NCBI RefSeq assembly: GCF_028369135.1
Contig: NZ_JAPWHW010000003.1
Coordinates: 62,001-126,000, forward strand
Reading direction: 5' to 3'
Length of the DNA: 64,000 nt
Source: Roseovarius sp. ZX-A-9
GTDB taxonomy: Bacteria > Pseudomonadota > Alphaproteobacteria > Rhodobacterales > Rhodobacteraceae
The position numbers were made by a program, and so were the translations under genes. Each line of letters opens with the position of its first letter. The first letter of the stretch is position 1. Shown here one piece after another: positions 1-8,498 of the stretch. The notes beneath the pieces are model-generated. The model had not been told where the DNA came from and did not search any database. It worked only from the letters and a program-made list of their open reading frames with translations.

Positions 1-1259
1 CAGTTGGCATGGATGTGCTGACACTTGTTACAGATCCACTGCGGGCCGCGCGGCGCGGTCAGTGCACGGGCGAGCCAGCCTTTCACAACCGCGTCGGGTG
101 CACCTTCGCCACGCTCGATCGCCGCCATCACCGTCAGCACGCGGGCGTCCGGATCGCGCTCGACCAGATCACCCAGCGCCCGGCGCGCTGCCGGGAAATC
201 CTCGTTGGCGATGTGCATCTCGGCTTCCAGCAGTCTGGACTCGCGGTGGTCCGGCTTGGCCTTGATCAGCTTGCCGAACCGCTTGAGCCTTTGTGCGGGG
301 CTTTCATCCGGCTCGATGGCGGCAAAGGCTGCGGCGAGATCGGGATGCGGCTGCGCATCCCATGCCTTGCGGATCACCCTTGTCGCGTGGCGCTTGTTTC
401 CCTGATCGATATAGCTGTGCGCGGCCATCACTGCGGCAGGCACCAACTGCGGCGACAGGCGGTTAGCTTCGATCGCGGTTTCGCGTGCGGCGATGTCTTT
501 GCCTTCTTCGGCCACGTCGCGCGCCTCTGACAGTGCCAGAACGGCATCGCGCCGCTTGTGCACGTCGCGCGGCAGGGTGCCATGCTTGAGCTTGGCATTG
601 AGTGTGGCGCGCGCGCCCACCCAATCGGCCTTCTGCGTTTGCAGTTGCAGAAGGATATCCTGAATTTCGGGATGCGCGGGCTTCAGCCCGAACGCCGTTT
701 CGGCCAGTTTCAGCGCGGTGTCCGTATCACCGTCCGCCAGTTTTTGCCGCAGGATGCCACGCACCCCGACAAAGCGCGTGTCCTTGTGTGCCACCAGACG
801 CTTGTAGGCCTCTTCGGCCTTGGCGCGGTTGCCGGCCAATTCAGCTGCCTGCGCGGTCAGCAATGTCGTCAGCTCCGGCTTTTTCAGGTAGCGCTCGGCC
901 TTGCTGGCGCGTGACATCGCCGTGTTGCCATCACCAGAGGCCAGCGCCATCATCCCTTCGGTCAGGGCGCGATAGCCCTTTTCCTGCCGGTTCCGGTCGA
1001 AATAGCGGGAAATGGCCGTCTCGTCGCCATTGATGAATTTCAGCACCGCGATCAGCAGCGCCGTCAGTTTCAGCAGCAGCCAAACCAGCAGCACCAGCAG
1101 CACGAAACCGATGACCGCCTTCATCGGTGTCAGGTTCAGCTCAATCCCGGCCATGACGATACGCACGCCGCCATCCAGTTCGAGCAGGTAAGACGCGCCG
1201 AATGTCACCGCGACCACGAGCCCGAGGAAAACGACGATCTTGATGATGGACCAAAGCAT
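1..1259 (-). CDS. hemY: HemY-like heme biosynthesis membrane protein (partial, 3' end outside window)
   Basis: The gene starts at ATG 1259 and is open to the left edge, giving 419 visible codons. The N-terminus carries two hydrophobic helices (about residues 3-25 and 47-68), followed by a long helical region of tetratricopeptide type (for example LTTLLTAQAAELAGNR). This is the layout of the HemY_N family, inner-membrane proteins encoded next to heme genes whose exact role is unresolved. It should not be confused with the protoporphyrinogen oxidase also called HemY. Close to the left edge there is a CNKC pair followed by histidines (CNKCQHIH), suggesting a small C-terminal metal-binding motif. 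The gene begins 20 bases after the mic60 stop, so it is probably the last gene of a hemD-mic60-hemY operon. The assignment is firm; the end lies outside the window. Confidence 0.88.
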   Translation of the reverse strand, partial: MLWSIIKIVVFLGLVVAVTFGASYLLELDGGVRIVMAGIELNLTPMKAVIGFVLLVLLVWLLLKLTALLIAVLKFINGDETAISRYFDRNRQEKGYRALTEGMMALASGDGNTAMSRASKAERYLKKPELTTLLTAQAAELAGNRAKAEEAYKRLVAHKDTRFVGVRGILRQKLADGDTDTALKLAETAFGLKPAHPEIQDILLQLQTQKADWVGARATLNAKLKHGTLPRDVHKRRDAVLALSEARDVAEEGKDIAARETAIEANRLSPQLVPAAVMAAHSYIDQGNKRHATRVIRKAWDAQPHPDLAAAFAAIEPDESPAQRLKRFGKLIKAKPDHRESRLLEAEMHIANEDFPAARRALGDLVERDPDARVLTVMAAIERGEGAPDAVVKGWLARALTAPRGPQWICNKCQHIHAN

Positions 1260-1279
1260 GGAGCGTTAACCTTTCGAGG

Positions 1280-2725
1280 TCAGTTGAGTTCGGCGCCGAG
1301 GGCATCGACGGCACGGGTCGCGTTCATCCGCATACGGGCGCTGTCAGCCCAGTCGGCCAGGGCCGCTTGCCCCGAAGGAGGCAAGGTCTCGATCTCTGCC
1401 AGAGCGTCGCCCAGCCGCGCCTCGCGCAGCGCGAACTCGACTCGCGAGAGCACCGCATCGGGATCGTCGCCTTCACGAGGCTCCAGCGACCGAGCCCCCA
1501 GTTGATCACTGAGAAAGGCCATCACACCGGTGGGCGCCGCTCCGCTCTCGCCCAGTTCCTTGCGGGCATTGGCAAGCGCGATTCGCGCAGCGGGCGGAAA
1601 TGCCTCTTGCAGCGCGGCCAGTGACGGCGCGCCTTCTGCCGCCACCGCACGCAATTCCTCAGGGATATCCTGCCCGGTGGCCTCAAGATCGTCGAGCGCC
1701 ATGGTGAAACTGGCCCCCGTATCCAGCGCGCTGCGGATGCGAGTCAGCGCGGCACGGCGCAGAGTTGCAGTTGCCGATGCCTGTGCTGCCGCCTCTTGTG
1801 CGGCAGCGTCGGCGCTGAGCGCCGCAATCTCGGCCTGTTGCGCGGCCAGCGTATCGGATTGCGCCATAAGCATCTGCTTCAACGTGGCTATTTCTCCCTG
1901 CGACACCGTCGAGCCATCGGCGGCTGGCCGGGATTCAAGCGCAGCGATCTGGGATCTTATCGACGCGATCTCATCCGAAAGCGCGCTCGTCTTCGCCTGC
2001 AGATCGCTCTGCACCTTTTGCAATTCGCTCAGGTCGGGGGCATCGCCCGCGCCGCTGGATGCCGCGTCTTCGCGCACCTGCGCAACCGTACTGCGCAAAG
2101 TCTCGATTTCATCGGCCTGTGCCGCGATCTTTTCGGCCTGCGCGGTCTGCAAGCGCATCACGTCGTCCCGGAATGCGGTGTCAGGCACGCTGAGCACGCC
2201 CAACTGCGGCAAAATGACATAGGCCAGAGCTGCACCGATTCCGGCTGCAACGATCCCGCCCCAAACCATCGGCCAGAACGCTGGCCGTGATTCTGGTGCG
2301 ACCGGTACAAGTGCAGGTGCAGCACTTTCGTCCAGCGGCTCTGACCCGGTGGTATCAGCCGATGGCTCGTCATTCTCGGGCGTTTCGTCTTCTTTTACCG
2401 CATCCTCGGGCGCGGTATCTGAAATGATCGCGTCCTGACTTTCGGGCGCATCCGATTCAGTGTCAGCCCCGCCAGCATCAGGCTCATCGCCTGACTTGGC
2501 ATCCGCCTCTGACGCAAGCCGATCTGCCGCCTCGGCCTTCGCACCAGCCTCTGACGTTCGCTGCGCCACCGCGTCCGTTGGGCTGTCAGCCACACGATCT
2601 TCAGACGAAGATTCCGCATCCACTTTCACGCTGTCATCACCGAGGTCGGCAGGCGCGGTATCCGCCTTCGACACGTCCTCCTTGCGGGTCCGCGTCTGCT
2701 TCGAAGGCTTCTTTTTTTCCGCCAC
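1280..2725 (-). CDS. Mitofilin/Mic60-family inner membrane protein
   Basis: This 481-residue protein has a cytoplasmic N-terminus very rich in Asp, Glu, Ser and Ala (residues 1-145), one transmembrane helix (about 150-172), a long Gln/Ala/Glu-rich coiled coil (about 185-315) and a compact C-terminal domain ending in a helix typical of the mitofilin signature. Alphaproteobacterial Mic60 is the bacterial relative of the mitochondrial crista-junction protein and is thought to shape inner membranes and contact the outer membrane; it is commonly encoded beside hemD and hemY, as here. It lies 47 bases after hemD and 20 bases before hemY on the same strand, suggesting co-transcription. The architecture and position support the call strongly. 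Whether it shapes intracytoplasmic membranes in this organism cannot be judged from the sequence. Confidence 0.85.
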   Translation of the reverse strand: MAEKKKPSKQTRTRKEDVSKADTAPADLGDDSVKVDAESSSEDRVADSPTDAVAQRTSEAGAKAEAADRLASEADAKSGDEPDAGGADTESDAPESQDAIISDTAPEDAVKEDETPENDEPSADTTGSEPLDESAAPALVPVAPESRPAFWPMVWGGIVAAGIGAALAYVILPQLGVLSVPDTAFRDDVMRLQTAQAEKIAAQADEIETLRSTVAQVREDAASSGAGDAPDLSELQKVQSDLQAKTSALSDEIASIRSQIAALESRPAADGSTVSQGEIATLKQMLMAQSDTLAAQQAEIAALSADAAAQEAAAQASATATLRRAALTRIRSALDTGASFTMALDDLEATGQDIPEELRAVAAEGAPSLAALQEAFPPAARIALANARKELGESGAAPTGVMAFLSDQLGARSLEPREGDDPDAVLSRVEFALREARLGDALAEIETLPPSGQAALADWADSARMRMNATRAVDALGAELN

Positions 2726-2772
2726 TTTTCAAAACCCTTTTCGAATCTGCCATCGTCGAGCGTCGGACAACC

Positions 2773-3528
2773 TTACTGCGGCCCTATAGCACCCTCAAGC
2801 CGCTTGGCCATTGTCAACGCGTCCGCCATCAGCGCCAACATCGACGCACCGTCCGGTCGCGCCGCCATCAGCGCGGCCTTCGCCAGCGATTCGGGCAGCG
2901 CTGCCACCGCCGCAGCGCTGATCGCCAGCGGCACCAGTGGACAGGTTGGCATCGTGTCGGCGACCAGCAAACGCGCGCTGCGCGGAGAGAAGAGCGGCAG
3001 GATCACCGGCACCTGCCCCGTGAGGGCTGCGCGAGCCGCATCGCTCAGCGGCCGGGGCCGTTGTGCATAAAGCACCGCATCACGCGCCTCGACCCCGGCA
3101 TCGCGCAGCGCCCGCGCCACATCGGCAGCCATATGTTCACCGTGCAGATGCAGGACCGGGCCACACACATTATCGGCCAGCATCAACGCCAGCAAATCAT
3201 CAGCCGCCCCGCTGGCCGAGACCGCCTGAATGCCCGCAGCTTCTGCGGCCTCCTTGGTGGTGTCGCCCACAGTATAACACGGTATGTCGCGCCGGTCGGT
3301 CCCCGCCGCGTATCCAAAGACACCGTTCTGCGATGTGAATACCAATGTGCGGATGTCGCTCAGATCCGGCACCGCGCCGGTCTGCACGATCTCCATCACC
3401 GGCGCGAACAGCATCTGGGCCTGGCCGGGATGGCGCGCCTCGACCGCCGCCGCGAACTGACCCGCGCCCGGCTCGGGCCGGATGATCAGCAGCAATGGCG
3501 CAGGGGATGTGACCGGAGTTGTTTGCAT
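2773..3528 (-). CDS. hemD: Uroporphyrinogen-III synthase
   Basis: The 251-residue product fits the bilobal HemD family, which cyclises hydroxymethylbilane with inversion of ring D to make uroporphyrinogen III. Features seen are the opening [18 protein letters not shown], a mid-region [12 protein letters not shown] (the family's FTSxNgv motif), [11 protein letters not shown], and the C-terminal [10 protein letters not shown] segment. HemD sequences diverge strongly, so context counts: it is the first gene of a minus-strand set with mic60 and hemY, and hemC, the preceding enzyme, lies about 11 kb away. It is divergent from tsaD, whose start lies 49 bases away, so both promoters must sit in or near that short gap. 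The start at ATG 3528 gives a normal family length. Confidence 0.88.
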   Translation of the reverse strand: MQTTPVTSPAPLLLIIRPEPGAGQFAAAVEARHPGQAQMLFAPVMEIVQTGAVPDLSDIRTLVFTSQNGVFGYAAGTDRRDIPCYTVGDTTKEAAEAAGIQAVSASGAADDLLALMLADNVCGPVLHLHGEHMAADVARALRDAGVEARDAVLYAQRPRPLSDAARAALTGQVPVILPLFSPRSARLLVADTMPTCPLVPLAISAAAVAALPESLAKAALMAARPDGASMLALMADALTMAKRLEGAIGPQ

Positions 3529-3577
3529 GACCCTCTGGTGTTACCTGCCTAGAGGCATCACCGCAACGGGCAGAACG

Positions 3578-4675
3578 ATGGCAAAGACGTGGACAATACT
3601 GGGGCTTGAGAGCAGCTGTGACGATACGTCAGCCGCATTGCTGCGCATGGGCGCGGGCACGCCCCCTGACGTGCTGGCGCTTGTCACCATTGGTCAGGAC
3701 GAATTGCATGCGGATTTCGGTGGTGTCGTGCCAGAAATCGCGGCGCGTGCTCATGCCGAAAAACTGGATGTTTGCGTGTCTGACGCATTGGCGGCGGCGG
3801 GCCTGAATTTGTCTGCCGTGGACGGTATTGCCGTGACCGCCGGGCCGGGGTTGATCGGCGGCGTGATCTCTGGCGTGATGTGCGCCAAGGGATTGGCCGT
3901 GGGCACAGGCAAGCCGTTCGTCGGGGTGAACCATCTGGCGGGTCATGCGCTCAGCCCGCAACTGACCGAAGAGGTGCCGTTTCCCTACCTCATGTTGCTT
4001 GTCTCGGGCGGGCATTGCCAGTTTCTGATCGTGCATGCGCCTGACCGCTTCACACGCCTTGGCGGCACCATAGACGACGCCCCGGGCGAGGCGTTTGACA
4101 AGACCGCGCGCCTGCTGGCGCTGCCACAACCGGGCGGCCCGCAGGTGGAACAAACCGCTCAGGTCGGCGATCCCGTGCGTTATGCCTTTCCGCGCCCTCT
4201 GCTGGACCGGCCCGGTTGCGACATGTCGTTTTCGGGGCTGAAGACCGCGCTGTTGCGCACCCGCGACGCCGTGATGGCGGAACGCGGCGGGCTGACACGC
4301 GCCGATCGCGCCGACCTTTGTGCCGGGTTTCAGGCGGCAATGTGCGATGTGCTGGCGGAAAAAACCCGGCGTGCGCTGGCCGAATGCACCAGACGCGGCG
4401 TGCCGGTCAGCGCGCTCGCCGTTGCGGGCGGCGTCGCGGCGAATCAGAGCATTCGCGCAGCACTGGAAGGCGTCGCAGCCGAGGCCGAAACGCGCTTTGT
4501 CGCCCCCCCGCTACGATACTGCACGGATAACGCGGCGATGATCGCCTATGCGGGCGGGCTGCTGTTGATGGACGGCCACCGCGACGGCATGGACCTGAGC
4601 GCCCGCCCCCGTTGGCCGCTTGACCGGGACAGCGCGCCGATGCTGGGATCGGGCAAGAAGGGGGCAAAGGCATGA
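3578..4675 (+). CDS. tsaD: tRNA N6-threonylcarbamoyladenosine transferase TsaD
   Basis: This 365-residue protein is the Kae1/Qri7/TsaD-type ASKHA enzyme that transfers threonylcarbamoyl from TC-AMP to A37 of ANN-decoding tRNAs, working with TsaB, TsaE and TsaC. Diagnostic features are the N-terminal [13 protein letters not shown], the metal-binding histidines in VNHLAGH (about residues 119 and 123), LVSGGH, the nucleotide-binding [13 protein letters not shown], and the C-terminal [12 protein letters not shown] with its metal-binding Asp. The open frame extends upstream to 3482, but that part overlaps hemD; ATG 3578 gives the conserved N-terminus. The stop overlaps the gpsA start by four bases (ATGA), so the two are translationally coupled. 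Confidence 0.97.
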   Translation: MAKTWTILGLESSCDDTSAALLRMGAGTPPDVLALVTIGQDELHADFGGVVPEIAARAHAEKLDVCVSDALAAAGLNLSAVDGIAVTAGPGLIGGVISGVMCAKGLAVGTGKPFVGVNHLAGHALSPQLTEEVPFPYLMLLVSGGHCQFLIVHAPDRFTRLGGTIDDAPGEAFDKTARLLALPQPGGPQVEQTAQVGDPVRYAFPRPLLDRPGCDMSFSGLKTALLRTRDAVMAERGGLTRADRADLCAGFQAAMCDVLAEKTRRALAECTRRGVPVSALAVAGGVAANQSIRAALEGVAAEAETRFVAPPLRYCTDNAAMIAYAGGLLLMDGHRDGMDLSARPRWPLDRDSAPMLGSGKKGAKA

Positions 4676-5637
4676 TCGGTGTCATGGGAGCGGGTGCCTT
4701 CGGCACGGCGCTGGCGATTTCGCTGGCCGGAAACGGGCCTGTCACCCTATGGGCGCGGGACAAGTCTCATGTGGCCGAGATGCGCGCCACACGCGACAAC
4801 GCCCGCCGCCTGCCCGGGGCCACGCTGCCCGTCTCACTGCGGGTAACCGCTGAATTGGGCGATTTGCAGCACGCTACAACCGTGCTGCTGGCCGTGCCGA
4901 TGCAAAAACTGCGCACCATTTTGGCAGAACACGGCGCCGCGCTGGCCGGCAAAACGCTGGTCGCCTGCTGCAAGGGGGTCGAACTGGACACTCAGCAGGG
5001 CCCGGTGCAGGTCATCTCCGAGATGGTGCCAGAGGCAATGCCCGCAATCCTGACTGGCCCCGGCTTCGCCCATGACATCGCGCGCGGCCTGCCCACCGCT
5101 ATGACTCTGGCCTGTGCCGACGCGCTGGCAGGCAGCGCCCTGCAGGATACGCTGAGTACCGCCAACCTGCGGCTTTATCGGACCACGGACACGGTCGGGG
5201 CCGAACTGGGCGGCGCGCTGAAAAACGTCATCGCGATTGCCTGTGGTGCGGTCATGGGGGCCGGGCTGGGCGAAAGTGCGCGCGCCGCCCTGATGACCCG
5301 CGGTTATGCCGAAATGCAGCGCATGGCGCAGGCACTGGGCGCGCGGCCCGAAACACTGTCGGGCCTGTCAGGCTTTGGCGATCTGGCGTTGACCTGCACG
5401 TCCGAGCAGTCGCGCAACACACGGCTGGGACACAGCATCGGGCGGGGCGAGGATTTCGACCCCACGGTGACGGTCGAAGGGGCCGCAACAGCCCACGCCG
5501 TCCAGATCCGCGCCCGAAGCATGCAGATCGACATGCCGATCACCGACGTGGTGTGCGGGTTGACGAAAGGCCAATTGCGCGTCGAACAGGCTATGGATAG
5601 GCTGCTCTCACGCCCATTGAAGGAAGAAAAATGCTGA
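4672..5637 (+). CDS. gpsA: Glycerol-3-phosphate dehydrogenase [NAD(P)+]
   Basis: The 321-residue product begins with the dinucleotide-binding motif [10 protein letters not shown] (residues 6-15) and contains the substrate-binding region [13 protein letters not shown] with the catalytic lysine, followed by [16 protein letters not shown]. It reduces dihydroxyacetone phosphate to sn-glycerol 3-phosphate for phospholipid synthesis in the cytoplasm. It overlaps tsaD by four bases upstream and the YciI-like gene by seven bases downstream, forming a tight tsaD-gpsA-yciI-EVE set. This order is common in Rhodobacteraceae. Confidence 0.96.
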   Translation: MIGVMGAGAFGTALAISLAGNGPVTLWARDKSHVAEMRATRDNARRLPGATLPVSLRVTAELGDLQHATTVLLAVPMQKLRTILAEHGAALAGKTLVACCKGVELDTQQGPVQVISEMVPEAMPAILTGPGFAHDIARGLPTAMTLACADALAGSALQDTLSTANLRLYRTTDTVGAELGGALKNVIAIACGAVMGAGLGESARAALMTRGYAEMQRMAQALGARPETLSGLSGFGDLALTCTSEQSRNTRLGHSIGRGEDFDPTVTVEGAATAHAVQIRARSMQIDMPITDVVCGLTKGQLRVEQAMDRLLSRPLKEEKC

Positions 5638-5900
5638 TCGCTCTCATGGCCAAGGACAAACCCGGTGCGCTCCAGACCCGGCTCGACAATCGCGATGCCC
5701 ATGTCGCCTATCTCAAAAGCAGCGGCGTGGTCAGCCAGGCCGGTCCGTTCCTCGATGAAGCCGGTGAGATGATCGGCTCGCTTGTCATTCTCGATGTGCC
5801 CGACATGCAATCGGCCGAAAAATGGGCCGAATCCGACCCCTACGCCAAGGCCGGGCTGTTCTCCGAAGTCAGAATGATCGCATGGAAGAAGGTCATCTGA
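5631..5900 (+). CDS. YciI-family small protein
   Basis: This is an 89-residue single-domain protein of the YciI / dimeric alpha-beta barrel type. It shows the family's N-terminal strand ([15 protein letters not shown]), the [12 protein letters not shown] helix with a conserved His, and the acidic [17 protein letters not shown] segment that carries the putative catalytic Asp. Members form dimers; a dehydrochlorinase-like or other small-molecule role has been suggested for some, but the function is generally unknown. It overlaps gpsA by seven bases and is followed after one base by the EVE gene, so it is almost certainly co-transcribed with both. Confidence 0.85.
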   Translation: MLIALMAKDKPGALQTRLDNRDAHVAYLKSSGVVSQAGPFLDEAGEMIGSLVILDVPDMQSAEKWAESDPYAKAGLFSEVRMIAWKKVI

Positions 5901-5901
5901 C

Positions 5902-6324
5902 ATGGCGTACTGGCTCTTCAAGTCCGAACCCTCGACCTGGGGCTGGGACGATCAAGTCGCCAGAGGCGAGAAGGGCGAGGAATGGGACGGCGTGCGCAAC
6001 TACCAGGCACGCAATTTCATGCGCGAGATGGCGGTGGGAGATCGTGGGTTTTTCTACCATTCGCAAAAGGAAAAAGCCGTCGTGGGCATTGTTGAGGTCT
6101 GCGCCACGGCGCATCCTGACAGCACTACCGATGATGACCGCTGGGAATGCGTGGACATCAAGGCGGTCAAACCGATGGCGCGCCCGGTAACACTGGACAT
6201 GATCAAGGCCGACCCGCGCCTTGCCGACATGGTTTTGGTCAAGAATTCGCGCCTGTCGGTGCAGCCCGTGACGGACGCCGAATGGCAAATCGTCTGCGAA
6301 CTGGCCGGAACGTCCCCCGACTAG
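5902..6324 (+). CDS. EVE domain-containing protein
   Basis: The 140-residue protein is a complete EVE domain (PUA-like fold). It opens with the family motif MAYWLFKSEPSTWGWDD, followed by WDGVRNYQARNFMR and FFYHSQKEKAVVGIVEV, which line the ligand pocket. EVE domains are modified-base readers related to YTH domains and are proposed to bind modified nucleic acid bases; a stand-alone copy next to gpsA/tsaD is typical of alphaproteobacteria. It is the last gene of the tsaD operon. The sequence after its stop changes to lower G+C. Confidence 0.92.
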   Translation: MAYWLFKSEPSTWGWDDQVARGEKGEEWDGVRNYQARNFMREMAVGDRGFFYHSQKEKAVVGIVEVCATAHPDSTTDDDRWECVDIKAVKPMARPVTLDMIKADPRLADMVLVKNSRLSVQPVTDAEWQIVCELAGTSPD

Positions 6325-6633
6325 ACCATTCACAAAGCGAAGAATTTCGGGGCCGGAATTACTGCACCTGAGATGGCGTTCGCGCCGGAAAGGTTCCTTA
6401 TCAATCACCAGCCCTTTGCACTTCGTGGTGCAGGCAACCGATACCGAGGCTCAGAGCGCAGTGTCCGCTCCGAGTTCAGTCTGCCGATGCTGCACGGATC
6501 ACGAATGACAGCATTCCACACTTCAATACGCAGACAGGCATGCACTTTCACTGCACACAAACCTTAAGTCAAAAAATTGCCCGAATGGTCCACTAAAGCT
6601 GGCTTAAATTGGAACGAATGTGGACATCAATGA
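6325..6633. other. Intergenic region at the left edge of a low-G+C patch
   Basis: No gene is convincing in these 309 bases. A short element at 6337-6358 (starting GCGAAGAATTTCGG) closely resembles one at 26527-26548; see findings. From about 6560 the sequence becomes clearly A+T-rich (a TTAAGTCAAAAAATTG stretch) and probably holds the promoter of the following hypothetical gene, but no strong -35/-10 pair stands out. Confidence 0.5.
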
Positions 6634-7539
6634 ATGCAGACCAAATCAAATGTCAGGTCTTTTCTTGGTTTCGTTGGGATAGTTTCGTTCTTTTTGAGTC
6701 TGTTCTTCTTGTTCGCCTTGCTGATCGTTCAGCCACTGGACTTGCCGCTCCTTTCACGTTTCCGTTGGATGCATTCTGTGACGGCAATCTGGCTCGTGCT
6801 CTCGCTTGGCTGTTCAGCGATTTTGATCCCAACGTTCTACCTCTCCGGTAAGACGAAAGATGCAGAACCTGTGGGGGACAACCAGTCTTGCCGCGAACAG
6901 AGCCACCCTCACAAGACCTACGAAGCGTCGCGGGACGCAGTTTGGGTATGTAATTACAACGCATCCGGTCTAGGCAGGCGGCTTGATGCAATGCAGGATC
7001 TGCAAATTACCCTGGAGGTCATAAAACGTTATGAGCGGGGTGAGTCGATTGATTCAACCGAAATGCCCAAGTCTTTCATTCTTCGTGGAAAACGAGCTTC
7101 CACAGACATCATGATCTGTGCTTTTTTATTCGTCTCGGAAGACGTGGTTGAAGTATTACGTCGCTTCGACCTTGGAAAAGACAGCCTAGTTGAGCTCGAA
7201 GCTATCTATCGTGGTCGCGAGAAAAAGCCACTTTCGAAGGCGTTTTTCATCCTAACGCAACAGAACCGCAAAGAAGCGTTCTCGGCAATTGGTTGCGATC
7301 AGAGTTGGATCCGGAAAATGTCCAGAATCTGCCCGCAATGGGGGATGTTTGTCGAAGACGCGCCCGACAACGCTTTTGCAGTAACGGAAAACGCGCTGGA
7401 CGGGCCAGACATTTGGCGTGACCCGGCTGTTCCTCAACAGATCTTTTTCAGCAATCAATTAAAAATGGCGCTAGACGCCCAAGGGATCGGTAGCAAGCTA
7501 GGGCTCAAACGATGCCGAGTTGTGCAATCAACAATCTAG
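6634..7539 (+). CDS. Membrane-anchored protein resembling Imm11/DUF1629 immunity proteins
   Basis: The 301-residue product has two hydrophobic helices (about residues 10-36 and 46-71) followed by a soluble domain. The C-terminal half carries features I associate with the Imm11/DUF1629 group: FLFVSEDVVEVLRRFDLG, FFILTQQNRKEAF, ALDGPDIWRDPAVPQQIFFS and a closing LKMALDAQGIG...LKRCRVV. Imm11-type proteins are predicted immunity partners of polymorphic toxins. No toxin gene is adjacent. Base composition differs from the neighbours (my hand count at 7021-7080 is 25 G/C of 60), suggesting transfer. A weak GTGGAC upstream could serve as ribosome binding site. The gene itself is credible; the family call is from memory of the pattern and only moderate. 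Confidence 0.6.
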   Translation: MQTKSNVRSFLGFVGIVSFFLSLFFLFALLIVQPLDLPLLSRFRWMHSVTAIWLVLSLGCSAILIPTFYLSGKTKDAEPVGDNQSCREQSHPHKTYEASRDAVWVCNYNASGLGRRLDAMQDLQITLEVIKRYERGESIDSTEMPKSFILRGKRASTDIMICAFLFVSEDVVEVLRRFDLGKDSLVELEAIYRGREKKPLSKAFFILTQQNRKEAFSAIGCDQSWIRKMSRICPQWGMFVEDAPDNAFAVTENALDGPDIWRDPAVPQQIFFSNQLKMALDAQGIGSKLGLKRCRVVQSTI

Positions 7540-7810
7540 GGTAATACCCCAATTTCTTGGAACGCATTATCGGGACGGTTCGAGGTTTTTCCCCCATGCG
7601 ATAGTGGCGAAGTTGATTGCCGACGCTCTGTTCTTTGGCTTGGACGGCAGCTTTATCCGCGTAGCAGACATCAAGTATGTAAGGCTCCACCACGAAGTGC
7701 AAAGGATTGGAAACAATCGCGAAGCCTTCTTTCGTCCCTCTACTAAAACTGGACCGACCCCGGCTTTGCACGCAAACTCGGATCATGAAACAGAAACTGG
7801 AGGGCTGCAA
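7540..7810. other. Unassigned stretch, open on both strands
   Basis: These 271 bases lie between the immunity-like gene and the DUF1761 gene. A plus-strand frame from 7520 runs without stop into the DUF1761 gene, and a minus-strand frame is open from 8011 to 7505, but neither gives a recognisable protein and neither has a good ribosome binding site. It may be decayed coding sequence associated with the transferred patch. I do not call a gene. Confidence 0.35.
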
Positions 7811-8206
7811 ATGGGACTTCTCAATGTGATCGTCGCGGCGGTGGCGGGTTTCGGCTTTGGCGCGATCTGGTATTCGGCCTTGGCCAGGCAATGGATGGAA
7901 GCCTCGGGCGTCTTGGTAGGCGCCGATGGAAGGCCCGCCAACAGCTCTGATCCAATGCCCTATGTCATGGGATTCATCGCGATGCTGCTGGTGGCGGGCA
8001 TGATGCGCCATGTCTTTGCCCTCAGTGGCATCGATACAATCGGCAAGGGCCTTGTGTCAGGCCTCGGGATCGGCCTCTTTCTGGCCGCGCCCTGGCTGCT
8101 GGTCTGCTACGGGTTCGCGGGGCGGTCGAGAAAACTGACTTTGATCGACGGCGGCTACGCCACCTTTGGAAGCGCGATCATCGGTGCGGTACTGACGGCG
8201 TTCTGA
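7811..8206 (+). CDS. DUF1761 family membrane protein
   Basis: This 131-residue protein matches the small DUF1761 family of four-helix membrane proteins. It shows an N-terminal helix with GFGFGAIWYSALARQWMEASG (the family's GxxWYxxLFGkxW-like signature), helices around residues 57-75 and 84-108, and a last helix near 116-131 (IDGGYATFGSAIIGAVL). The function of the family is not known. ATG 7811 is preceded by an A/G-rich stretch (GGAGGG at 7799-7804). The frame is open further upstream but that part shows no family similarity. It is separated from the low-G+C gene by 271 unassigned bases. Confidence 0.8.
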   Translation: MGLLNVIVAAVAGFGFGAIWYSALARQWMEASGVLVGADGRPANSSDPMPYVMGFIAMLLVAGMMRHVFALSGIDTIGKGLVSGLGIGLFLAAPWLLVCYGFAGRSRKLTLIDGGYATFGSAIIGAVLTAF

Positions 8207-8247
8207 ACACCCGGTGCAACGCGGCGCGATGCAGGACAATAGCATGG

Positions 8248-8287
8248 AAAAAGACGGAGGGTCAGGCCCAAGCCGAAACCCTCCGTC
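8248..8287 (-). terminator. Rho-independent terminator of the candidate small RNA
   Basis: GACGGAGGGT and ACCCTCCGTC form a perfect 10-base-pair stem with a 15-base loop. On the minus strand it is followed by TTTTT. On the plus strand no T-run follows, so it acts on minus-strand transcripts. Confidence 0.85.
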
Positions 8288-8430
8288 ACCCCACGTGCTC
8301 CCTACGCACCACACGTGTAAACTGTCGACTTAGGTCCCGGCCATCCTAGCCTGATACAATGCATCCTAGCGCCCACTGCACCTTCGCGCAAATTCCGAAT
8401 TCCTAGAATGCGTTTCAAATCTGATACTTA
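8248..8430 (-). ncRNA. Candidate small RNA with its own intrinsic terminator (5' end approximate)
   Basis: Reading the minus strand, this non-coding stretch contains two copies of GCTAGGATG (at 8370-8362 and 8350-8342), two CACGTG hexamers (8317-8312 and 8297-8292) able to form a hairpin, and then a textbook intrinsic terminator. The terminator is a perfect 10-base-pair stem (8287-8278 with 8262-8253) followed directly by five U residues (8252-8248). The upstream minus-strand gene, the peroxiredoxin, already has its own terminator at 8432-8468, so this second terminator implies a separate transcript of roughly 100-180 nt. No open frame of note lies inside. I do not recognise the RNA family, and the promoter is unclear. 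Confidence 0.5.
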
Positions 8431-8431
8431 T

Positions 8432-8468
8432 TGCAAAATGGCCCGGCCGGCGAGCTGCCGACCGGGCC
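8432..8468 (-). terminator. Rho-independent terminator of the peroxiredoxin gene
   Basis: GGCCCGG (8440-8446) pairs with CCGGGCC (8462-8468), extended by an inner CGGC/GCCG pairing. On the minus strand the stem is followed by ATTTTGC. It lies 31 bases beyond the peroxiredoxin stop. Confidence 0.8.
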
Positions 8469-8498
8469 GATCCTCTTCAGTGCAACAAGGCTGGCCGA

